This document shows, piece after piece, positions 57,908 through 64,000 of a DNA stretch of 64,000 nt. A program made the translations under genes and the position numbers. Location: the NCBI GenBank assembly GCA_947165085.1, contig CAMUZA010000004.1, forward strand, positions 1-64,000, written 5' to 3'. The DNA is from an uncultured Clostridia bacterium (GTDB lineage Bacteria > Bacillota > Clostridia > Oscillospirales > Oscillospiraceae). Numbering within the stretch: position 1 is the first letter of the stretch; each line of letters begins with the position of its first letter. A model generated the notes under the pieces. It had not been told where the DNA came from and did not search any database. It was given only the letters and a program-made list of their open reading frames with translations.

Positions 57908-58592
57908 ATTCCGGCAGGACTGCCGCGTCATAGCGCGTCAGGAGGGTGAATTCGTTTTTGTGGAACTCGATGACCCCCTCCTGCCGCAGCAGGCCCAGCT
58001 CGTGCGACAGTGCGCTGCGGTTGACGCGCAGGAAGGACGCCATCTCCTCGCGGGAGAACGAAATGCGGAACGTGTTTGACTGTGCCTTGTTCGCCTGCAT
58101 GGTCAGATACACCATGATCCGCTCGCGAAGACCGCTGCGCGTCAGAATCGCAAGGCGGTACTCGTTCTGCATGTTGACGTTGGAGAGAATCTGCAGGAGG
58201 TTGTTGATGCAAATCAGCCGCTCCGCCTCCGGCATCGTCCCCTGCTGCAGTATGATCTCCGCGGGAAAGGAGAACACCGCGCTCTGCTCCACCGCAGTCG
58301 CCTGATAGGGCGAAAGCTGCGTGCGCGTGCAGATCAGATCGGCACCGATCAGCTTCGGCGGGAAGATCAGATTCCGGATGTCCTGCTCGCCGTTTTCCAT
58401 ATAGTAGACCAGCTTGACCTTCCCCGAGAGCAGGATCTGCACGCGGCTGACCTTATCCAGAGGCAGAAAGAGATTCGACCCTGCGACATAGGTCTTCACG
58501 CTCCCGCGCGGCATGATCGCTGACCGGATCGACTCGCCGGAAACATTCGCAAACAGGGGGTTCCCCTGAACGGTTGTAATAAGATTGTCCAT
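57906..58592 (-). CDS. Crp/Fnr-family transcriptional regulator
   Basis: About 228 residues from ATG 58592 (MDNLITTVQGNPLF), with GGAGGAT upstream. Cyclic-nucleotide-binding-like domain (about 10-125, IMPRGSVKTYVAGSNLFLPL) and a C-terminal winged helix with FSREEMASFLRVNRSALSHEL. It lacks the N-terminal Cys cluster of Fnr, so it is not an obvious iron-sulphur sensor. It faces the ABC operon across a palindrome typical of Crp/Fnr sites and most likely activates it. The effector is unknown. Confidence 0.93.
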   Translation of the reverse strand: MDNLITTVQGNPLFANVSGESIRSAIMPRGSVKTYVAGSNLFLPLDKVSRVQILLSGKVKLVYYMENGEQDIRNLIFPPKLIGADLICTRTQLSPYQATAVEQSAVFSFPAEIILQQGTMPEAERLICINNLLQILSNVNMQNEYRLAILTRSGLRERIMVYLTMQANKAQSNTFRISFSREEMASFLRVNRSALSHELGLLRQEGVIEFHKNEFTLLTRYDAAVLPE

Positions 58593-58627
58593 CGTATCCT
58601 CCGTTTTTCTTTGATGATAGCACATAA

Positions 58628-58645
58628 ATGTTGTCTTGACAACAT
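58628..58645. promoter_or_regulatory. Crp/Fnr-type operator ATGTTGTC-TT-GACAACAT
   Basis: An exact 8+8 bp palindrome. Its centre is about 41.5 bp upstream of the predicted start set by the extended -10 (TGCTATAAT, 58663-58671), which is the class II activator position. Confidence 0.75.
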
Positions 58646-58662
58646 AATTTTTCGTTTCTGCT

Positions 58663-58671
58663 TGCTATAAT
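58663..58671 (+). promoter_or_regulatory. Extended -10 promoter of the ABC uptake operon
   Basis: TGCTATAAT without a -35 box at normal distance (the TTGACA in the palindrome is 24 bp away), as expected for an activator-dependent promoter. Confidence 0.6.
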
Positions 58672-58701
58672 CGCAGTATCAATGAGTTTCTGTGAGGCTT
58701 C

Positions 58702-59733
58702 ATGAAAAAGACAACGCTCATTCCGTCCAACCGTCGGGCACGGATCAGCATTTTTGTCATGCTGTTCGGTCTGCTCGCGCTGTTTCTCTTCTCGTTCATA
58801 TTGGGGCGTTACGACGTTCCGCTTTCGGACGTGGTGCGCATTCTGCTGAGCAGGATCTTCCCGATCGAGCCGACGTGGGAGAAGAACATGGAGATCGCGG
58901 TGCTGAACATCCGTCTGCCGCGCATCCTGCTCGCCTGCCTGGTCGGCTGCTGCCTGTCCGTTTCCGGCGCGTCCTACCAAAGCGTATTCCGGAATCCGAT
59001 GGCGGCGCCCGATATCCTCGGCGCGTCCTCCGGCGCATGCTTCGGCGCGGCGCTCGCGATCCTGTTGGGGCAGTCAAGGATCGGCGTGACGGCGTTCGCC
59101 TTCTGCTTCAGCCTGCTGACGGTCGTTCTCGTCTATCTGATCGGCTCGCGGACGCGCGGCAATCCCGTAATCGGCATCCTGCTGGCGGGCATTATGATCA
59201 GTTCCCTCTTCTCGGCGGGAACGTCCTATATCAAGCTGGTCGCCGACCCCTCCAGCCAGCTTCCGGAGATCACCTATTGGCTGATGGGCAGCCTGTCCGG
59301 CGCGCGGATGGGCGACGTCGGCTTCGCGCTGATCCCGATGCTGCTGGGTCTTGTGCCGCTGTTTGCGCTGCGCTGGCGGCTGAACATCCTCACCCTCGGC
59401 GAGGAGGAAGCCGGCGCGATCGGCGTGAACACGAAGCTCTTGCGTCTGGCTACGGTCCTGTGCGCGACGCTGCTCACCGCAGCGAGCGTCTCCGTCAGCG
59501 GCATGATCGGCTGGGTCGGTCTGGTTATCCCGCACCTGTGCCGCAAGCTCGTCGGCAACAATTGCAAGTATCTCATTCCCGCATCTATGGTCTTCGGCGC
59601 GATCTTCCTGCTGCTGGTAGACAATGTCTCGCGCAATCTGCTGGCGACGGAGATCCCGATCGGCATTCTGACCGCCTTCGTCGGCGCGCCTTTCTTCCTC
59701 TATCTGATGATGAGAAAGGAGCGTGCCTTATGA
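58702..59733 (+). CDS. FecCD-type ABC permease (iron-siderophore/corrinoid/haem class)
   Basis: 343 residues, about ten membrane helices, BtuC/FecCD family. Typical segments: LRLPRILLACLVGCCLSVSGASYQ and TVSGMIGWVGLVIPHLCRKL-like near 270. GTGAGG precedes the start. First gene of the operon permease-ATPase-binding protein-NTPase. The longer track ORF 58692-60503 is an alternative-frame read-through and not real in its first part. Substrate not determined. Confidence 0.94.
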   Translation: MKKTTLIPSNRRARISIFVMLFGLLALFLFSFILGRYDVPLSDVVRILLSRIFPIEPTWEKNMEIAVLNIRLPRILLACLVGCCLSVSGASYQSVFRNPMAAPDILGASSGACFGAALAILLGQSRIGVTAFAFCFSLLTVVLVYLIGSRTRGNPVIGILLAGIMISSLFSAGTSYIKLVADPSSQLPEITYWLMGSLSGARMGDVGFALIPMLLGLVPLFALRWRLNILTLGEEEAGAIGVNTKLLRLATVLCATLLTAASVSVSGMIGWVGLVIPHLCRKLVGNNCKYLIPASMVFGAIFLLLVDNVSRNLLATEIPIGILTAFVGAPFFLYLMMRKERAL

Positions 59734-60503
59734 GACTTGAGGTTAAGAATCTAAGCTTCTCTTACGGCGCGGCGGAGGTGCTGCACGACGTTTCGTTCTC
59801 CCTCGAAGCGGGAGAATTCATGTCCGTCCTCGGACCGAACGGCGTCGGAAAAAGCACGCTGTTCCGCTGTATTCTCGGCAGCCTGCCGGACTATGCGGGC
59901 ACGATCGCCGTGGACGGGCGCGACGTCCGCGGACTCTCGCGGCGGGAGCGCGCGAAGGCGCTGGCATATATTCCGCAGATCCACCGTCCGACCTTCGGCT
60001 ACTCCGTGCTGGACACGGTGCTGATGGGACTGAGCCGGCAGGTGCGCGCCTTTTCGCAGCCGAAGAAGGAGCATATCGCGCTGGCGGAGGACGCGCTCCG
60101 CCGCGTCGGCGCGGAGCATCTGAAAGAGCGCGATTTTTCCAGGCTGAGCGGCGGCGAGCAGCAGCTCGTGCTGATCGCGCGGGCGATTGCCCAGCAGTCG
60201 GATATCCTCGTGATGGACGAGCCGACCTCGTCGCTGGATTACGGCAATCAGTTCCGCATTCTCGATCTGATCCGCAAGCTCGCGGACGACGGTTACGGCG
60301 TTCTGCTGTCGACCCACGATCCGCAGCATGCGATGCGCTATGCGGATACCCTGCTCGCGCTGCACGAAGGGCGGATCGCCGCGCACGGGAAACCGAGCGA
60401 GCTTCTGGACGCGGCGCTGATCCTCCGCCTTTACGGCGTGGACGCGGAATTCGTCCCATCGAATTCCGGTCCTGTGATCGTCCCGAAACGCGCAGGTCAT
60501 TAA
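59730..60503 (+). CDS. FecE-type ABC transporter ATPase
   Basis: 257 residues from ATG 59730, overlapping the permease stop (ATGA). Walker A GPNGVGKSTLF, Q-loop YIPQIHRP, signature RLSGGEQQLVLIARA, Walker B ILVMDEPTSSLD, H-loop LLSTHDPQHAM. It energises uptake through the FecCD permease. Confidence 0.95.
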   Translation: MRLEVKNLSFSYGAAEVLHDVSFSLEAGEFMSVLGPNGVGKSTLFRCILGSLPDYAGTIAVDGRDVRGLSRRERAKALAYIPQIHRPTFGYSVLDTVLMGLSRQVRAFSQPKKEHIALAEDALRRVGAEHLKERDFSRLSGGEQQLVLIARAIAQQSDILVMDEPTSSLDYGNQFRILDLIRKLADDGYGVLLSTHDPQHAMRYADTLLALHEGRIAAHGKPSELLDAALILRLYGVDAEFVPSNSGPVIVPKRAGH

Positions 60504-60559
60504 CTGCGCAGATTTTTCGTTATCATCGGCCTCGCGCCGAATCATAAGGAGGAGAAGCA

Positions 60560-61702
60560 ATGAAATCCATGTGTAAAAAACTCATATCCCTGCTGCTTGC
60601 GCTCACGCTTCTGCTGAGTCTGGCAGCCTGCGCCGAAACAGCCGATGCACCGACAGGGCAGGAATCGACCGCGCCCACCGGAACCTCGACTTCCGTGCCG
60701 GAAACGACGGACGCTCCGCAGCCGACGGAGCCGCAGATCAGGACCTTTACGGATTCCGTCGGAAGAACGGTAGAGCTTCCGGCGGAGATTGACAAAGTTG
60801 CTCTGTCCGGACCGATGGCGCAGATCGTGCTGTTCGCGCTCTGCCCGGACAAGCTCGTCGGCGTTTCCAACGATTGGAGCAGCGATGCGGAAGAGTATCT
60901 CGACCCGGCGTACTTCAATATGCCCGTCATCGGGCAGCTCTACGGCGGCAAGGGCGAACTGAATCTGGAAACCCTGCTTGCCTCCGGCGCACAGGTCGTG
61001 ATCGACGTGGGCGAGCCGAAGAACAGCATCGTTGAAGACCTTGACGCCCTGCAGGAGCAGACCGGCATCCCCTTCGTGCATATCACCGCCCATACGGACA
61101 CGATGGGCGACGCCTACCGCATGCTCGGCGAGCTTCTGAACATGCCCCAGGAGGCGGAAGCGCTGGCGCAGTACTGCGATAGCACCTACGCGCGCGTTCT
61201 TGCCATCGCGCAGTCCGTAGAGAAAGCAAAGGTCCTCTATCTCACCGGCGACGAGGGGCTGAACGTCATCGCGAAAGGCTCTTATCACGCGGAAGTGATC
61301 GATCTGCTGTCGGATAACCTCGCGGTCGTGGACGAGCCGTCCAGCAAAGGAACGGGCAACGAGGTGGACGTCGAGCAGATTCTCATCTGGAATCCCGATA
61401 TCATCCTCGTCGCGCCGGACAGTGTCTACGCGACCATCGGCGACGACCCGCTGCTGCAGGAGGTCACCGCAATCAAGAACGGCGCATATTACGAGGTCCC
61501 GCAAGGACCGTATAATTGGATGGGCTTCCCGCCCTCCGTACAGCGCTTCCTCGGCATGCTGTGGATGGCAAAACTCCTGTATCCGGACGCCGCGGACTAT
61601 GATCTTTGCGAAGAGGTCACGACCTACTACAAGCTGTTCTATCACTGCGATCTGACCCCCGCGCAGTATGACGCACTGGTCGCCAACTCGATCGGAAAAT
61701 AA
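60560..61702 (+). CDS. FecB/BtuF-type substrate-binding lipoprotein
   Basis: 380 residues. Lipoprotein signal with lipobox SLAAC near residue 23, then a Thr/Pro-rich linker and the periplasmic-binding-protein class III fold (FTDSVGRTVELPAEIDKVAL, a typical start of this family). It ends in NSIGK. It should capture a chelate (siderophore, corrinoid or haem) outside the cell and deliver it to the permease. AGGAGG upstream of the start. Confidence 0.92.
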   Translation: MKSMCKKLISLLLALTLLLSLAACAETADAPTGQESTAPTGTSTSVPETTDAPQPTEPQIRTFTDSVGRTVELPAEIDKVALSGPMAQIVLFALCPDKLVGVSNDWSSDAEEYLDPAYFNMPVIGQLYGGKGELNLETLLASGAQVVIDVGEPKNSIVEDLDALQEQTGIPFVHITAHTDTMGDAYRMLGELLNMPQEAEALAQYCDSTYARVLAIAQSVEKAKVLYLTGDEGLNVIAKGSYHAEVIDLLSDNLAVVDEPSSKGTGNEVDVEQILIWNPDIILVAPDSVYATIGDDPLLQEVTAIKNGAYYEVPQGPYNWMGFPPSVQRFLGMLWMAKLLYPDAADYDLCEEVTTYYKLFYHCDLTPAQYDALVANSIGK

Positions 61703-61727
61703 CGCAGAAACGGCAGGAACCGCGAAC

Positions 61728-62249
61728 ATGAAGCACATTATCCTCCGCGGGGCGCGGGGCGTCGGGAAATCCACGCTGATCCGCAGACTCTTAGACGCCG
61801 TTCCGGCAAAGCCGGGCGGGTTCGTCACAAAAAAAGCGCCGCCCGACGCGGACGGCGTGGAAACGATCCATATTTATCCGGCGGGACAGCCGCAGATTCC
61901 CACGGAGGAAAACTGCGTCGGCGCGTGTCGCGCAGGTCATCTGCTGGACAGGCAGACTGCGGTGTTTGACGCGCTGGGCACGGCATATCTGAGCGATACC
62001 GCCGGCAGGAACGTTCTCATCATGGACGAGCTCGGCTTTATGGAGACGGAAGCGATGGTCTTTCAGCGGGCAGTCCTCGACGCGCTGGACGGAGACGTCC
62101 CCGTCCTCGCCGCCGTGAAGAACAAGGCGATCCCGTTTCTGGAGGAGGTCTGTTCCCACCCCAACGCGCTTGTCCTGTATATCACGGAGGAAAACCGCAG
62201 CGTGCTGTTTCATGAACTTCTCCCGCTGCTGAAAGATATGACAGCATAA
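61728..62249 (+). CDS. THEP1-like nucleoside-triphosphatase
   Basis: About 173 residues from ATG 61728 (MKHIILRGARGVGKSTLIRR); the longer track start has no site. Walker A GARGVGKST, then GGFVTKK and a Walker B-like NVLIMDELGFME, as in the THEP1/NTPase_1 family. The gene lies 25 bp after the binding-protein gene and looks like the last member of the operon. Its link to metal-chelate uptake is not understood. Confidence 0.88.
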   Translation: MKHIILRGARGVGKSTLIRRLLDAVPAKPGGFVTKKAPPDADGVETIHIYPAGQPQIPTEENCVGACRAGHLLDRQTAVFDALGTAYLSDTAGRNVLIMDELGFMETEAMVFQRAVLDALDGDVPVLAAVKNKAIPFLEEVCSHPNALVLYITEENRSVLFHELLPLLKDMTA

Positions 62250-62253
62250 CGCT

Positions 62254-62285
62254 GAGAATCCCGCTGCTTCGGCAGCGGGATTCTT
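62254..62285. terminator. Bidirectional terminator
   Basis: GAATCCCGCTGC/GCAGCGGGATTC perfect stem between the converging NTPase and SLH genes. Confidence 0.85.
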
Positions 62286-62296
62286 CTGTTTACGGA

Positions 62297-64000
62297 TCAA
62301 TCCGCAATATTCCGAATAAAGCGCATGAGGATTGTCGCAACCTGCGCGCGGGTCGCGCTGCCCTGCGGATCGAGCCTGCCGCTGTTGCCTGTGATCAGCT
62401 TCTCTCCCACCGCCCAGGCGATCGCGTCGGCAGCGTAGCCGCTGACCGCCGCGCGATCGGGGAAGCCGCTCAGATCGCCGCGCCCGTTCGTATCATAGTC
62501 CTTGGTAACGGAATAGCGGAAAAGGATCGCCGCCATCTGCTCGCGGGTGATCCTGCCGTTCGGGTCGAACTTTCCTCCGCCGACGCCGGTGACGATGCCG
62601 TTGTGCGCCGCCCAGGCGACAGCGTCCGCGTACCAGTCGCTGTCTTTCACGTCATTGAAGACGTTCTCGCCCTCATAGGGTGTTTTTTCATAACGCCAAA
62701 GCACCGTGACGAGCATGCCGCGAGTCATTGGGGTATTCGGCTCGAAGGACGTCTTCGTCATGCCGTTGAACAGTCCGTGTTCCACGGCGAAGTCCACCGC
62801 TTCGTGATACCAGTCGCCGACATTGACGTCCCTGAAATTGTAGGACGGGCAGTCTTTCCCGCCGTCGCAGGGCTCTTCTTCACCGGTCGCAGGGATGATC
62901 TCCGTTCTGACCGCGCCGCAGCGGACGCAGGTAAAGGTCTTCACGCCGTCCGTTTCTGCAGTCGCAGGAATCGTGACTTCGCCGCCGTTCCACGCATGAC
63001 CGAGCGCGGGAATGCTCTGCTCAGCGACGAGCGCGCCGCAGTCGTCGCAGATCTGCCGGTCATAGCCCGCCCCGGTGCAGGTCGGATCCTTGTGCTCGGA
63101 ATAAACGTGGCCGTGACCGAGTGCGGGAAGCACCGCTTCGATGCGGAGCTCGCCGTAGTCCCCGTTCTTCCAGACGTAGACCGCGCTGCCGTCTTCGGTG
63201 CAGGTCGGCTGCTCGATGACCGTGCAGGTGTAATCCGCAAGTTCCAGTCTCGGCAGGGCGACCGTAACGGTATCGCCGCAGCGTGCGCAGATACCCGTCA
63301 GTGTGCCGTCTTCCACCTCTGTCGGCGTTTTGGTCAGGAAATAGGTGTAGCTGTGACCCTCGCTGCAGATATGCGTCCAGTGTGCATAGAGGGTGTGATC
63401 GCCCTCCTGCGTGACGGTGGTGGAGGAGGTGATTCTCATTCCCTCTTCCGCATCGGTGAACCAGCCGTCAAAGGTATACAGATCGCGGATCGTCGTCGGA
63501 AGCTGTCCGTACGGCGTGCCGTAGGTAACGGTTTTGCTCTCCGCAGAAACGCTGCCGCCGTTTCCGTCGAAGGTCACCGTCATCGTTTTTGCCGCAGTCA
63601 GACCCGTCACGGGGTCGTAGACCAGACCATTCGCGGAAAGACCGTTTTTGTCAAAACACGCGCTGCCGTTTTCGATCTTAACCGTGTTGTTCTGCATGCT
63701 GCCGTAGAGCAGCACCGTGACGCCCTCTGCGAGCGGAAGCTTCCCCTCGCTCACGGGAAGACCGAGCACCGTCAGCGTATCGCCGCTGTGTGCCGCTGCG
63801 GCGGCTTCCTCCAGAGTCTTATAATAGTCGACGTCCTCATCGGAAATGACGAAAGCATAGTTGACCGCACCCGGATTTGCCTGCGTCGTCGCGCTGAGCA
63901 GCGTCATGAAGCTCTCTGTCATCGCGTCGAACTGCTCCGCGTCGAGCTCATATTCCCTGCCGGTCATCTGCTCGAAGAGCAGGATCGCATTCATATAGTC
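62297..64000 (-). CDS. Surface protein with Listeria-Bacteroides repeat and SLH repeats, N-terminus cut by window end
   Basis: At least 567 residues. The frame is open to the window edge (Asp-Tyr precede the Met used in the ORF track), so the true start is outside. Visible order: an unrecognised domain (to about 130), a Listeria-Bacteroides (InlB-like) repeat (TVTFDGNGGSVSAESKTVTY and FDGWFT...YAHW), several Cys-x2-Cys repeats (TGICARCGDTVT, DRQICDDCGALV, TCVRCGAVR), then three SLH repeats ending the protein. Probably wall-bound, with an adhesin-like role. It shares the Cys-x2-Cys and SLH combination with the genes at 33277 and 34854. Confidence 0.85.
   Translation of the reverse strand, partial: DYMNAILLFEQMTGREYELDAEQFDAMTESFMTLLSATTQANPGAVNYAFVISDEDVDYYKTLEEAAAAAHSGDTLTVLGLPVSEGKLPLAEGVTVLLYGSMQNNTVKIENGSACFDKNGLSANGLVYDPVTGLTAAKTMTVTFDGNGGSVSAESKTVTYGTPYGQLPTTIRDLYTFDGWFTDAEEGMRITSSTTVTQEGDHTLYAHWTHICSEGHSYTYFLTKTPTEVEDGTLTGICARCGDTVTVALPRLELADYTCTVIEQPTCTEDGSAVYVWKNGDYGELRIEAVLPALGHGHVYSEHKDPTCTGAGYDRQICDDCGALVAEQSIPALGHAWNGGEVTIPATAETDGVKTFTCVRCGAVRTEIIPATGEEEPCDGGKDCPSYNFRDVNVGDWYHEAVDFAVEHGLFNGMTKTSFEPNTPMTRGMLVTVLWRYEKTPYEGENVFNDVKDSDWYADAVAWAAHNGIVTGVGGGKFDPNGRITREQMAAILFRYSVTKDYDTNGRGDLSGFPDRAAVSGYAADAIAWAVGEKLITGNSGRLDPQGSATRAQVATILMRFIRNIAD

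Noticed and set aside
58692-60503. 603-codon ORF that appears to fuse another protein to the FecE ATPase
   Set aside because: The first ~340 codons are an out-of-frame reading of the FecCD permease gene; the ATPase has its own start at 59730.

Overview
The window looks like a chromosome segment of a spore-forming, Gram-positive anaerobe of the class Clostridia (Oscillospirales-like, probably a gut bacterium). The grounds are a SpoIID-family gene, several secreted proteins with three C-terminal S-layer-homology (SLH) repeats, consensus AGGAGG ribosome sites, sigma-A type promoters, and moderately high GC with AT-rich patches. Family assignments are read from motifs in the translations; no database search was possible.

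Bases 1-21042 are accessory DNA: two integrative elements arranged in tandem at the 3' end of a tRNA-Leu(CAG) gene. Element 1 (window start to about 3879, left end outside the window) has a phage-like repressor/divergent-promoter switch, a long array of hairpins, a MobV-type relaxase with a frameshift, an excisionase-like protein and a tyrosine integrase. Element 2 (about 3822-21042) is complete, bounded by two 58-bp copies of the attachment core and carrying matching integrase arm-type repeats at both ends. It has the same repressor/switch (355 bp identical to element 1), its own excisionase and integrase, no relaxase, and a defence cargo.

The cargo of element 2 is a nine-gene minus-strand locus: Fic - HsdM - small membrane protein - HsdS - second membrane protein - DUF2971 protein - DUF4160-like protein - HEPN-like protein - HsdR. 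It reads as a type I restriction-modification system with a Fic toxin-like gene at the head and five uncharacterised genes inserted between the core subunits. The inner genes are visibly AT-richer than hsdR and hsdM. An AAA/DUF4143 ATPase and a remnant of an AbiEii-type nucleotidyltransferase sit on the left side of the element. This locus is the best candidate here for an undescribed system.

Bases 21043-64000 are mostly ordinary chromosome. They include citrate synthase, a SpoIID-family protein, SecG and release factor 2. An ABC exporter with a small metal-binding protein lies behind a pair of GTTAGC palindromes. A run of four SLH surface proteins follows: a tyrosine phosphatase, a 5'-nucleotidase, a Cys-motif protein and a 1444-residue subtilase. 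Then come an AbrB / PLP enzyme / DMT exporter operon, a MocA-like nucleotidyltransferase, a Zn peptidase, PAP2 phosphatase, hydrolase, dUTPase, YgiQ radical-SAM protein, YebC, Nif3-like protein, TrmK, a DUF1858 protein and a D-aminoacylase. The window closes with an XRE regulator facing a zinc-ribbon membrane protein, a degenerate phosphoribosyltransferase, tRNA-Thr(GGT), and a Crp/Fnr regulator facing a siderophore/corrinoid-type ABC operon with a THEP1-like NTPase. A further SLH protein is cut by the window end. Intergenic spaces carry many perfect hairpins and a dispersed TGTCATTGCGAG palindromic repeat.
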